DNA of 64,000 bases from Verrucomicrobiia bacterium (GTDB taxonomy: Bacteria > Verrucomicrobiota > Verrucomicrobiia > Opitutales > Opitutaceae): contig WYBX01000112.1 of the NCBI GenBank assembly GCA_011525695.1, forward strand, positions 144,858 to 208,857, read 5' to 3'. A program made the translations under genes and the position numbers. Shown one piece after another: positions 1 through 9,835 of the stretch. The stretch's first letter is position 1; every line of letters begins with the position of its first letter. Below the pieces are notes generated by a model, which saw only the letters and a list, made by a program, of their open reading frames with translations, was not told the origin of the DNA and ran no database searches.

Positions 1-102
1 AAGATTGCCAGCCCGATCGCGTGGCGCCTCGCACTGGTTTCAGGTGATGGCCGGCTGCTCGCCGAGCAAAAGAGCTTCCTGTGGGAGAAGCCGGCGAAAT
101 GA
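1..102 (+). CDS. 3' end of an unidentified gene
   Basis: An open frame enters from the left edge and ends in TGA at 100-102. The last 33 residues finish in S-F-L-W-E-K-P-A-K. The stop overlaps the ATG of the DNA glycosylase as ATGA, so the two genes are probably translated as a coupled pair. Too little remains to assign a family. Confidence 0.6.
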   Translation, partial: KIASPIAWRLALVSGDGRLLAEQKSFLWEKPAK

Positions 103-1073
103 CTGCGCGCGCCACCTCCCTACCCGGCTGGTCGGATTGGCAGCCGGTGGCAGGGATGTCCGCCATCTCGGCCGATGTCCTCGCGGAGACCCTCGATGGT
201 GGGCAGGCCTTTCGCTGGAATCGGGTTGAGGCAGGCGCGAATCATTCGACGGCCGCGGCTCCGATCTGGGAGGGACTCTGGGCGGACAACATCGTCCGGC
301 TCCGGATTGATGCCAACGACCACGTCGAGTGGTCCGCGCCGGATTCGATTCATACCCAGATCGGCCGCAATCTCGGAAACTATCTGGGCCTGGACCGCGA
401 TTTTGCCGTGCTGGCGGACACGCTGCCGTGGCGCAGCGATCCGCACCTCGCACGCTGTCTCGTTTCGTTCTCCGGTTTGCGCATCCTCCGGCAGCCGCTG
501 GGCGAAACGCTGCTCGGCTTTCTCTGCAGCGCGACCAAGCAGATTGTGCAGATCAAGCAGATGATCGCACTGCTGGCCCGTCGACATGGCGCGCCCATCC
601 TTCCTGCGATGGCGCCGCACGCTGACGGCGGCGCGAGTGCGGCTCTGGCTTACCACAGGTTGCCGACCTGGCCGGAGCTCGCGACCGTTCCGGAACGGGA
701 GCTCCGCCACTGCCTGCTGGGGTTCCGCGCCCGGTTCATAGCGGAGACATCAAGGTTCCTGGCGCGCCATCGCGGCTGGCTCGATGAAACCGCGGCTATG
801 CCCTACCCGGCCGCGAAAGCACGGCTTTGCGAACTTCCCGGCGTCGGCGGGAAGGTTGCGGACTGCGTGCTGCTCTTCGGCGCCGGACGGCTCGAGGCGT
901 TTCCGGTCGACGTCTGGATCCTGAAGACCATGGCCAGGCGCTATGAGCTCGAAGGCTGGAAGCCGGCCCAACTCGCCGCATTTGGCCGGGTCCATTTCGG
1001 CCCGCTCGCGGGACTCGCGCAACAATACCTGTTCGCCTGGGAGCGCCGGCACGGAAAGACCGAGCCCATCTGA
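99..1073 (+). CDS. OGG1-type 8-oxoguanine DNA glycosylase / AP lyase
   Basis: Predicted 324-residue base-excision-repair enzyme that would remove oxidised guanine and nick the strand. The N-terminal third has the QAFRW motif of the OGG_N fold. The C-terminal half is an HhH-GPD domain: the hairpin reads LPGVGGKVADC, where the Lys is the expected Schiff-base nucleophile, and PVDVW supplies the conserved Asp. An in-frame GTG exists at 81, but the ATG at 99 overlaps the upstream stop (ATGA) and is preferred. About 350 bases without a gene follow. The family call is firm; preference for 8-oxoG over other lesions is inferred. Confidence 0.9.
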   Translation: MTARATSLPGWSDWQPVAGMSAISADVLAETLDGGQAFRWNRVEAGANHSTAAAPIWEGLWADNIVRLRIDANDHVEWSAPDSIHTQIGRNLGNYLGLDRDFAVLADTLPWRSDPHLARCLVSFSGLRILRQPLGETLLGFLCSATKQIVQIKQMIALLARRHGAPILPAMAPHADGGASAALAYHRLPTWPELATVPERELRHCLLGFRARFIAETSRFLARHRGWLDETAAMPYPAAKARLCELPGVGGKVADCVLLFGAGRLEAFPVDVWILKTMARRYELEGWKPAQLAAFGRVHFGPLAGLAQQYLFAWERRHGKTEPI

Positions 1074-1423
1074 GCGCATGAGTCGCGACTTCCTGGACGG
1101 CAGGGCTCCGCCCCGGCCGCGAGGACGATGCGCTGCGCGGAATGAGTTTCTGATTCCGCTTGCGGGCGACGACCTCCGTGTCGTCCGTAAACCCAATGTG
1201 ACATTCATCGTGTGCAGCTCATCGATCCCAATGGCCGTGACGGAGCACGGCCCTCCATGTACCCATTCCTGATCCATTGATGCTCGTCTCTCATTCAGAA
1301 TGACCTTCATGGAAGGACAGGCTCCGGAGGTCTGGCTCCGGAGGTCTCCCCTCCAGGATTCGGTTTTCGAATCGAAAGATCAGAATTGGCTTTCGAATCA
1401 CGGGATCAGAATCGATCCCGACT
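1074..1423. other. Intergenic region with short direct repeats
   Basis: No convincing gene lies between the glycosylase and the convergent membrane-protein gene. It contains a perfect 14-bp tandem duplication (GGCTCCGGAGGTCT at 1320-1333 and 1334-1347). An imperfect repeat of about 26 bp around TTTCGAATC and GATCAGAAT follows at 1362-1413. No clear terminator hairpin with a T-run was found. Confidence 0.6.
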
Positions 1424-2149
1424 TCACCCGGCAATCGCAGCAGCCGGCACCGGTTTCTCGCGTTTCAGCAGCCGCCACGGGAAGAAGTACACAGCGTAGA
1501 TCACCGTATAGACAAGGAACCCGTCCAGCCGGAGGAAGTTGGCGGCGAAGAAAAAGAAGATCAGCAAGTGCATCCGGATCACGCCCCGGTAGGGCAGCGA
1601 CATTCCGTTCTTGACGGACTTCCGTCGTGTGATGGCCAGTGGCGTGACGGAGGTGTCGGCCTGCCGCGGCGATGAACCGAAAAGGTGCCGCTCGGCCAGG
1701 AAGGCGGCCGGCAGGAATACCCAATAACGGGCGAAAATCTCGCGATACATCGCCAGGTCGGGCCAGTCCCGGGGGCCGGATTCGCTGATCGGAAAGAACA
1801 TGGCGAGGAAGATCGAATGTCCGAAATGGAATCCACCGAAATGCACCGTGAAGAATGCGACCCCCAGCAAGGTCCCCAGGAAGAATAGCCCCACCGTCGC
1901 CACTTTTGGCACCAGCCCCGCCGTGTCGGATCGGTCCGCCGCGATTCCCTGGCAAAGTTCGCGCAGCGGCCCGCTCAGGATCCAGAGAATCAGCGTGTAA
2001 CCGACCACCACGCTCGACAGCCACAGGCTCCAAACCAAATCGGTCGTTTCCCAATGAAACCAGTACGCCAGCGACAACCCGATCGCGAAAGCCGCGAGAT
2101 CGTACCCCACGCCGTCCCACCGCCGCCCGTCGCCGGCCGGCGGATTCAT
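1424..2149 (-). CDS. Multi-spanning membrane protein, DUF6498-like
   Basis: A 241-residue integral membrane protein with about six hydrophobic segments and a central histidine-rich stretch (VHFGGFHFGH). Overall pattern and length resemble DUF6498 proteins, whose role is unknown to me. The last segment before the basic C-terminus is very hydrophobic (LLIFFFFAANFL). The frame is open upstream to 2188 (TTG), but the ATG at 2149 has an AGGA ribosome site seven bases before it and is preferred. The gene follows the VOC gene on the same strand within about 45 bases, so cotranscription is likely. The family name is tentative; membrane location is clear. Confidence 0.7.
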   Translation of the reverse strand: MNPPAGDGRRWDGVGYDLAAFAIGLSLAYWFHWETTDLVWSLWLSSVVVGYTLILWILSGPLRELCQGIAADRSDTAGLVPKVATVGLFFLGTLLGVAFFTVHFGGFHFGHSIFLAMFFPISESGPRDWPDLAMYREIFARYWVFLPAAFLAERHLFGSSPRQADTSVTPLAITRRKSVKNGMSLPYRGVIRMHLLIFFFFAANFLRLDGFLVYTVIYAVYFFPWRLLKREKPVPAAAIAG

Positions 2150-2192
2150 GGGCGAATCCTGCGCGGCGGAATCGGGCATTGCCGGCAAGGGC

Positions 2193-2588
2193 TTATTTGG
2201 CCCGCTGGATCAACTCGATTTCGTAGCCCTCAGGCGCATCGATGAAGCCGATCACCGAGCCGCTGCTGGTGGGCGTGGGCCCGTCGCTGAGTTTGAATCC
2301 CTTCTTCTCGAGCTGACGGGAGAATTCCGCCAGATCATCGACCTCGAATGCCAGGTGCATGAGGTCGGGCTGGACCTGCACCGCCGGGCTGTTCGGGAGC
2401 TGGCAAATCTCGATTTCCTCGTCGCTGTTCGGCGTGGCAAGGAAGACAATCTGCGCCCCCCGCGGCGACACACTGCGCCGCGCCACCTTCAGTTCGAGCG
2501 CGTCCTGGTAAAACTTCACCGTCCGCTCGAGATCGTTCACACGCATCCGGGTATGCAGAAGTTTTTTGACCATGGCCGAACGTTGCAT
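2193..2588 (-). CDS. VOC / glyoxalase I-like metalloprotein
   Basis: A 131-residue protein of the vicinal oxygen chelate fold, with the GloA-like opening LLHTRMRVNDLERTVKFY and closing DAPEGYEIELIQ. It keeps two beta-alpha-beta-beta-beta modules. His in LLHTRM, a Glu in EIEIC, His in MHLAFEV and the final Glu in YEIELI are the expected metal ligands of lactoylglutathione lyase. Methylglyoxal detoxification is likely but not proven, since VOC proteins are diverse. The start at 2588 is preceded by GGGGAAG; ATG 2573 (MVKKLLHT) is the alternative and matches how many relatives begin. Confidence 0.85.
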   Translation of the reverse strand: MQRSAMVKKLLHTRMRVNDLERTVKFYQDALELKVARRSVSPRGAQIVFLATPNSDEEIEICQLPNSPAVQVQPDLMHLAFEVDDLAEFSRQLEKKGFKLSDGPTPTSSGSVIGFIDAPEGYEIELIQRAK

Positions 2589-2993
2589 GGTCCGCTTCCC
2601 CGGATCAAGCCGCCATGGCCCGGCATGAGGAGGCCCCCTGAGTCTGGCTTCAACGTGGAAGCGGCGTCCCGCCGCTTGCCCATGCATTCTCCCTCTCTGT
2701 CTCCACGTCGGGACGCCAGACCTTTCTACCCATCTTGCCGAAAACGTGAATCGGAACGCATTTCGCCGGTTGAAAACCGGCGCTACCCCAGGCAGCCGCA
2801 CGCACCAATGATCTCCGAACCCACTTTGGGCCGGCCGGCCGGCCGCAGCGCCGCGTCTCCGACCGGCGAAAGGTAATTCGAATTGCGCTATCTTTCATCC
2901 CCTTCGACATGCGCGCTGCGCCCTCTCTGGCGCGGCCCGGCACGATGTGCAGAGAGGATTGGCGGGACGCCGTGGCCGCTTTAGAACCACCGC
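2589..2993. repeat. Intergenic region with two perfect hairpin repeats
   Basis: No gene is convincing here. The region contains AAGCGGCG-TCC-CGCCGCTT at 2659-2677 and CGCCGGTT-GAA-AACCGGCG at 2764-2782. Both are perfect 8-bp stems with 3-base loops, separated by a pyrimidine-rich stretch with GTCCCG/CGGGAC partners. The layout resembles dispersed REP-like intergenic repeats. The region also lies upstream of the VOC gene and downstream of sdhB (both minus strand), so a hairpin may serve as the sdh terminator. Confidence 0.6.
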
Positions 2994-3806
2994 TCACGCG
3001 CCGCCACCGGCCCCGCTCGCCGATTCCGGCGAGAGGCTGCTGCGGAACATCGCCTTCAGGTAATCGCGATTCATCCGCGCGATGAAATCATGCGAGATCA
3101 GCTTCGGGCACGCCGCACTGCATTCGTAGTAATTGGTGCAGTTGCCGAACCCGAGTTCGTCCATCGTCCGTACCATGGCCAGGACCCGCCGATCGCGCTC
3201 GGCCTGCCCCTGCGGCAGCAGCCCGAGATGCGAGACCTTGGCCGCCACGAAGAGCATGGCGCTGGCGTTCTTGCACGCCGCCACGCACGCGCCGCAGCTG
3301 ATGCATGACGCCGCATCCATCGCGAGATCGGCGTCGGGCTTGGGCACGGGAGTCGCGTTTGCATCCGGCGCCGAGCCCGTCCGCGCCGTGATGAACCCGC
3401 CCGCCGCCTGGATCTTGTCGAAGGCCGAGCGATCCGTGATGAGATCCTTGATGACGGGAAATGCCCGGGCCCGGAACGGCTCCACCGTGACGACATCGCC
3501 ATCGCGGAAGCTGCGGACGTAAAGCTGGCAGGTCGCGATCCCGGTGCCCGGTCCGTGCGGCTTGCCGTTGATCGTGCAGGAGCAGGTGCCGCAGATCCCC
3601 TCCCGGCAGTCGTGCGCAAATGCGATCGGCTCCTCGCCCTTGATCGTGAGCTCGTCATTCACGACGTCGAGCATCTCGAGGAACGACATGGCCGGGTTGA
3701 GGTTGGCCGACCGGTACTCCACGAATGCGCCCGGCTCGTTGGGACCGGCTTGGCGCCAGACACGCAGGGTCAGGGAAATGGGTTGGGTGGTGTTTTCAGC
3801 AACCAT
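2994..3806 (-). CDS. sdhB: Succinate dehydrogenase / fumarate reductase iron-sulfur subunit
   Basis: A 270-residue electron-transfer subunit of complex II carrying electrons from the flavoprotein to the membrane quinone site. Three cluster motifs are visible: CREGICGTCSC with a later Cys for [2Fe-2S]; CISCGACVAAC for [4Fe-4S]; and CTNYYEC...AACP for [3Fe-4S]. It is the last gene of sdhCAB on the minus strand, 69 bases after sdhA. The Ala/Gly-rich C-terminal tail has no family counterpart that I know. The organisation with one b558 cytochrome fits the Bacteroidetes/Bacillus-type enzyme. Confidence 0.95.
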   Translation of the reverse strand: MVAENTTQPISLTLRVWRQAGPNEPGAFVEYRSANLNPAMSFLEMLDVVNDELTIKGEEPIAFAHDCREGICGTCSCTINGKPHGPGTGIATCQLYVRSFRDGDVVTVEPFRARAFPVIKDLITDRSAFDKIQAAGGFITARTGSAPDANATPVPKPDADLAMDAASCISCGACVAACKNASAMLFVAAKVSHLGLLPQGQAERDRRVLAMVRTMDELGFGNCTNYYECSAACPKLISHDFIARMNRDYLKAMFRSSLSPESASGAGGGA

Positions 3807-3875
3807 GGTCGGGAAGAGGTTCGGAAATGGGCGGGAACTTCGCGGCGCGTCTCGTGGGATTCGAATCGGTCGCGA

Positions 3876-5798
<1,923 letters not shown>

Positions 5799-5895
5799 GG
5801 ACGGGAAGGGACTGCAGGGCTGGAAGGAGGGAAACGTCAGGAGCGGCGCGGGAGTCTCGGCGGGTGGCGGGCGGTCTTTTCCGGGTTTGCGCCGC

Positions 5896-6672
5896 TCACC
5901 GGGCGGCGGCCGCGGCCACCGCTGTCGTGCGGGGCTCGAGCTTGCCCAGGAGTACGGCGCCGGGAATCGCCAGGTTGCCGACGAAATACACGATACAGAA
6001 GAGCAGGGCGAACCCCCGCAGTCCCGCGGACCAGCGGCCGGAACGCAGCCCGAGCGTCTGGAACAGGCTGTCGAACCCGTGCAGCAGGTGGAAGCTGAGC
6101 AGCCCCACCGCGATGATGTAGAACGCCGACACGACCGGATTCTGGAAGCCCAGGATCACCATGCTGTGGACATCCGCCACCGTCGCACCGGCATCGACCA
6201 CGGGAAATCCCGCGACCCGGTACTCCTGCTGCAGGGTGTAGGCCGGGAGGTTCTCCTTGAAGGTGCCCGGCTGCGCGGCGCCGATGGTGAAATGCGCCAG
6301 ATGATAGAGCAGGAACGCGAGCACGACATAGCCCGTGATCCGCATCGTGCGTGAGGACAGCGTCGCCCGGATCGTGTGCTTGATGGCATACGGCTCGCCG
6401 CCCCGCGCCGCCTGGTTCTCCAACGTGAGCACCGTCGCCGCCCAGATGTGCACCACCACGCTCACCAGCAGCCCAATCCGTGCGACCCAGAGCAAGGGCC
6501 CCAGCCGGTGGAGGAACTCCGCATAGCCGTTCAGGTGATCGGGATCCTGAAACACCTGGAGGTTGCCCACCAGGTGGCCAACGACGAAGCCGATGAGGAT
6601 CAGGCCCGTCAGCGCCATCAGGATTTTGCGGCCAATGGACGAGCGGAAGAGTAAGCCGACGAAGTTCATCAA
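5896..6672 (-). CDS. sdhC: Succinate dehydrogenase cytochrome b558 subunit
   Basis: A 258-residue membrane anchor with five or more hydrophobic helices, beginning SSIGRKILMALTGLILIGFVVGHL. Histidines inside the helices (for example GHLVGNLQ, VVHIWAA, YHLAHF and FHLLHGFDSLFQ) are suitable axial ligands for two b hemes. One subunit replaces SdhC plus SdhD, as in the Bacillus/Bacteroidetes family. It opens the sdhCAB operon. The 120 bases upstream (6673-6792) should hold the promoter, but I see no clear consensus. Confidence 0.93.
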   Translation of the reverse strand: MMNFVGLLFRSSIGRKILMALTGLILIGFVVGHLVGNLQVFQDPDHLNGYAEFLHRLGPLLWVARIGLLVSVVVHIWAATVLTLENQAARGGEPYAIKHTIRATLSSRTMRITGYVVLAFLLYHLAHFTIGAAQPGTFKENLPAYTLQQEYRVAGFPVVDAGATVADVHSMVILGFQNPVVSAFYIIAVGLLSFHLLHGFDSLFQTLGLRSGRWSAGLRGFALLFCIVYFVGNLAIPGAVLLGKLEPRTTAVAAAAAR

Positions 6673-6792
6673 TAAGGGTCGCGAGGGGGTACAGACGCAA
6701 AACCGCGCGAAAACTCTTGGAGCCCGATCCGGATGTAAAGGCGCGCGGCCGGATCGCCACGATTATTAGCGAGCCTTACCTTTTTGAGAAGG

Positions 6793-8094
6793 TTAGAGCT
6801 TCTGTTGAGCTGCCAGCGGCTTCAGCAGCGCGAATTTTCCGCTCGCGGCCGGTGCGATGAACCGCCGCCGAAACGCATTCACCCGGGCGCCGCCACCGAC
6901 CACGCGGGCCAGCGCCTCCTCGACCTCGCGGTGATTGGCCCCGTGCTCCGCCACGTAGTGGAAATCCCAGCGGCTCTCGCCTGTTTGCACCAGCGAGTAA
7001 TGCCAGCACGCAAAATTGTCCGGCAGCCCCACATCGATCTCGGCCGGCGACAGGATCGAACCATCCGGCCGGAAATGGAGATTGGCCTCGCGGCCGAGTA
7101 CCCGGAAACCGGTCGGAAATGCCCGCACGATGTCGCCGGTATGATAACGCAGCAGCGGCATCGCCTCGCGCCCGCGCGTCGTCACGTAGATCTGGAAAAT
7201 GTCCGGCGCCCCTGCGCGCGGCGATGTGCCGTTCGCGCCGGCCGGCCGCCACGGGACGAGTTCGATGAAGGCGTTTTCGTCGATGACGCGCGAATTGTCC
7301 CGGAAGGCCTCGCCCACGAAAAGATAGCCCGCTTCGGTCGAGCCGTAGAGATCGACCTGCGGCGCGGGGAACACCTCCGCAATCCGCCGGCCATGCTGCA
7401 CGCTGGCCTTGCCATAGGTCAGGATCACCGCCTTCAGGCTCGGCACGCGTACGCCCCGTCGGGCCGCCGCGCGCGCGAGCAACGACAGGTACACCGGCTC
7501 GCCCTCGAGCACATCGGGCTTCGTCGCCTGCAACTCCAGCACAATCCGGTCCCACTCGCTCTCCGGAAACGCGAACGGATCGCTCGAGAGATTCAGATAA
7601 ACCGTGCCGTCGAAATAACGATGCGGGAACGGATGATCCTCGTACGGACACAGGTTGCTGGAGCAACCCACCGGAGCCAGCACGCACTTGCGATGCGGCC
7701 GGTCCAGCAGCGGCCGCAGTATTGGCGAGGCCCGGTACGCCCGCTCGGTCTGCGCCGCCCACCAGCCCTCCTCCATCACCACGGTCATCGGAGCCTGGGT
7801 GGTCCCGCCCGTGTGTTCATACTCGAACCGCTTCTCCTGGAAACCCCGCTCCACTTCCGCGTAATCCGCAAAGAACGCCCGGTGCCCGCGGGCAACGATC
7901 TCCTGCTTCGAGAGCAGCGGAATCTCCCGGAAACACGACCAGTGCAAAGGCTCGTCGTGCAAGGGGAAGCGCTCGCCGTACAGCGGGCTCCGCGCGTAAA
8001 TCTTCCGCACTTCCTGCTCCAGCGGCGCCGGGAGGAAGTCGTCAGTGACCGGACCGAGCGACGCCGGCGAGTTGGCAAGTGCGGAACAGGACAT
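6793..8094 (-). CDS. Adenylate-forming enzyme, phenylacetate-CoA ligase-like
   Basis: A 433-residue protein of the AMP-binding superfamily, closest in style to the short PaaK / CoF-synthetase-like group. Visible motifs are the Gly/Thr-rich ATP loop EHTGGTTQAPM, the adenine-site YGSTEAGYLFVGE, and LLRYHTGDIV, whose Asp usually holds the ribose. The C-terminal small domain is brief. The frame is open to 8190, but the ATG at 8094 (MSCSALANSP) is preferred because it avoids overlap with the Nudix gene. Substrate unknown. The Nudix gene lies 40 bases upstream on the same strand. Confidence 0.75.
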   Translation of the reverse strand: MSCSALANSPASLGPVTDDFLPAPLEQEVRKIYARSPLYGERFPLHDEPLHWSCFREIPLLSKQEIVARGHRAFFADYAEVERGFQEKRFEYEHTGGTTQAPMTVVMEEGWWAAQTERAYRASPILRPLLDRPHRKCVLAPVGCSSNLCPYEDHPFPHRYFDGTVYLNLSSDPFAFPESEWDRIVLELQATKPDVLEGEPVYLSLLARAAARRGVRVPSLKAVILTYGKASVQHGRRIAEVFPAPQVDLYGSTEAGYLFVGEAFRDNSRVIDENAFIELVPWRPAGANGTSPRAGAPDIFQIYVTTRGREAMPLLRYHTGDIVRAFPTGFRVLGREANLHFRPDGSILSPAEIDVGLPDNFACWHYSLVQTGESRWDFHYVAEHGANHREVEEALARVVGGGARVNAFRRRFIAPAASGKFALLKPLAAQQKL

Positions 8095-8134
8095 CAGTGG
8101 GACTCCGCGCAGGAAACCGGGCAAATTCCCGATG

Positions 8135-8713
8135 TCAAATGACCGGTCGCCGGGTTTCCCGCCACAATGGCTCGAAGAAGCCCAGCGCATTCAGCACCAG
8201 CCCGTGGGTGATCCCTCCGTTCCGAGCCAGCGCGAGCACTTCCGGCACCGGCAGGACGGTCACCTCCATCTCCTCGTCCGCATCCCAAGCGAGGTCGTGG
8301 GACCGTGTCGCGGATTCCACCAGGACAAAATGGCTGCGGTTCGACTGCAGCGCTGGGTTCGGATGCACGCTCCCAATCAGCCGCGCCTGCCCTCCGGTGT
8401 ATCCGGTTTCCTCGCGCAGCTCCCGCAGCCCGGCCGCCACCGGATCCTCCCCCGGCTCGATCACGCCCCCGGGAATTTCCAGGCTGAACTCGCCCAGCCC
8501 ATAGCGAAACTGCCGGACCAGCACGAGGCGATCGTCCGGGGTGTGCGCCACGACATTGACCCAGTCCGGCGCCCGGATCACCGAGAACTCCCGGGTCAGC
8601 GCGCGGACGGGATGCCGATAGGTGACCGCAAGCAGCTCGAAGATGCGCGTCCGGGCCTGGAGGCGCTCGTCCAGCCGCTCCCAGCGGCTGGGATCGCGGG
8701 AGGGGGAATTCAT
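8135..8713 (-). CDS. Nudix hydrolase, ADP-ribose pyrophosphatase-like
   Basis: A 192-residue hydrolase of nucleoside diphosphates linked to another moiety. The complete Nudix box is present: a Gly followed by x5-E-x7-R-E-L-R-E-E-T-G. The preceding LVRQFRYGLGEFSLEIPGG is characteristic of the NudF/ADP-ribose group, which suggests ADP-ribose or a nucleotide sugar as substrate. The ATG at 8713 (MNSPSRDPSRW) is chosen; further upstream the frame runs through the terminator of the LysM gene. Confidence 0.88.
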   Translation of the reverse strand: MNSPSRDPSRWERLDERLQARTRIFELLAVTYRHPVRALTREFSVIRAPDWVNVVAHTPDDRLVLVRQFRYGLGEFSLEIPGGVIEPGEDPVAAGLRELREETGYTGGQARLIGSVHPNPALQSNRSHFVLVESATRSHDLAWDADEEMEVTVLPVPEVLALARNGGITHGLVLNALGFFEPLWRETRRPVI

Positions 8714-8719
8714 CCGTCC

Positions 8720-8753
8720 AAAAAAATGCCTCCCGACCCGGAGGGCGAGAGGC
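8720..8753 (-). terminator. Rho-independent terminator of the LysM gene
   Basis: Read on the minus strand, a GC-rich hairpin (GCCTCTCGCCC ... GGGTCGGGAGGC, 8728-8753) is followed at once by a run of seven T. It lies 26 bases after the LysM stop codon and directly before the Nudix start, so it separates the two transcription units. Confidence 0.8.
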
Positions 8754-8779
8754 ATCAGGACCGGTAAACCGGAAAATGC

Positions 8780-9298
8780 TTATTTCTTCGGCAGCTTCAG
8801 CTTCTGGCCGACCCGCAGTCCGCTCCAGTTGACCCCGGGGTTCACGGCCTGGAGGTCGCCGACGGGAACACCGTGGGCGCTCGCGATCTTCATCCCGGTG
8901 TCGCCCGACTTTACAATGTATTCGTCCGGGCCCGCCACTGCCGGCGCACTGCCCTTCTTGCCCGCCGCTGCCGCCGCTGGCCGCTTGGCCGACTCCTCCA
9001 GCTTCGTGATCGAGGTGCGGAGGCTGCTGAGCTCGGTGCTCACCAGGTTGAACGCATCCTGCGTCGACCGGGTCAGCGATTGGATGTCCTTGGCCGCCTT
9101 CTCCGCGGATGCAGCCGCCGAACTCGAGCTCGACTCGACCGCATCGATCCGGCCGAGCTTCGTTTCCTGCTCCGTCAAGGTGCGATTGACCTTCGAAAGG
9201 CTGATGGCCGCGTAGCCGCTGAGCAGCAACGCAATGACGCCCACGATGATCCCGCCGACGGGGAGCAGGCTGTTGTTTTCGCGAGAAATAGTGTCCAT
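8780..9298 (-). CDS. Membrane-anchored LysM protein
   Basis: A 172-residue protein. Residues about 10-32 form one transmembrane helix (LLPVGGIIVGVIALLLSGYAAISL). A heptad-rich, Ser/Ala-rich segment follows that probably forms a coiled coil, then an Ala/Pro linker. A single C-terminal LysM domain (YIVKSGDTGMKIASAHGV ... GVNWSGLRVGQKLKLP) binds peptidoglycan in this family. It would sit in the inner membrane with LysM in the periplasm. Monocistronic: its own terminator follows and tRNA-Pro lies upstream. Confidence 0.85.
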   Translation of the reverse strand: MDTISRENNSLLPVGGIIVGVIALLLSGYAAISLSKVNRTLTEQETKLGRIDAVESSSSSAAASAEKAAKDIQSLTRSTQDAFNLVSTELSSLRTSITKLEESAKRPAAAAAGKKGSAPAVAGPDEYIVKSGDTGMKIASAHGVPVGDLQAVNPGVNWSGLRVGQKLKLPKK

Positions 9299-9477
9299 GG
9301 AGGTGGAGAAGAGATCGCGAGAACAGCGCCAATCGGGGGGCGACGCAAGAAGAGAGTGGCCCGGCCGTCAATCGGGCTGCCGCCGGAAGATCGGCTGGGG
9401 ATGGGCCCCGGAGGGCTGTATCCGGCATGGAACGGACGTTGACACGGGCCGGCCCGGCGCAACGTTCGACCGTTGTC

Positions 9478-9554
9478 CGGGGTGTAGCTTAGCCTGGTAG
9501 AGCGCCTGGTTTGGGACCAGGAGGTCGCGAGTTCGAATCTCGCCGCCCCGACCA
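9478..9554 (+). tRNA. tRNA-Pro (anticodon UGG)
   Basis: Complete cloverleaf. The acceptor CGGGGTG pairs with CGCCCCG (one G-U). The anticodon stem CCTGG/CCAGG encloses TTTGGGA, giving anticodon TGG. The T-arm carries GTTCGAATC, discriminator A is followed by an encoded CCA, and the D-arm has TAGCTTAGCCTGGTAGAGC. Gene content changes from core to accessory directly downstream, which makes this a plausible island insertion point. Confidence 0.96.
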
Positions 9555-9835
9555 TTTTGAAAAGAGTGCCGAACTTGGACGGCGTTCGCTTAATTCGGTT
9601 CATAACTCCGTTGGTGCCAGCACCGTAAACACGGCGGCAAAATTAAACGAATTCCGCGTTGGTTCGGATGTGCCATAAGAAAACTACGCGGAACGCGCGT
9701 CGCGTAGGGGCTTCCGCAGGGATCGTTTAACGCGGTGCCGGTTGAAAAATTCCAGCGGATCTGGCACTCTCTTGCTCGAACAAATCAACCAGGGCCGAGG
9801 CCAGGTGGATCGCCCGCAAACCCAAGGAGGTTTCG
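9555..9835. other. Spacer between tRNA-Pro and recombinase, with an inverted repeat
   Basis: No gene. It contains perfect inverted arms TTCCGCGT (9652-9659) and ACGCGGAA (9686-9693) around a 26-base, less GC-rich centre. A similar arrangement is seen at recombination sites of large serine recombinases, and the recombinase gene starts 143 bases further on. An attachment site or an operator of the recombinase are both possible; neither is shown. Confidence 0.4.

Noticed and set aside
2589..2801. Upstream extension of the VOC protein
   Set aside because: The added 70 residues are Arg-rich and cover the hairpin repeat; the start with a ribosome site near 2588 is preferred.
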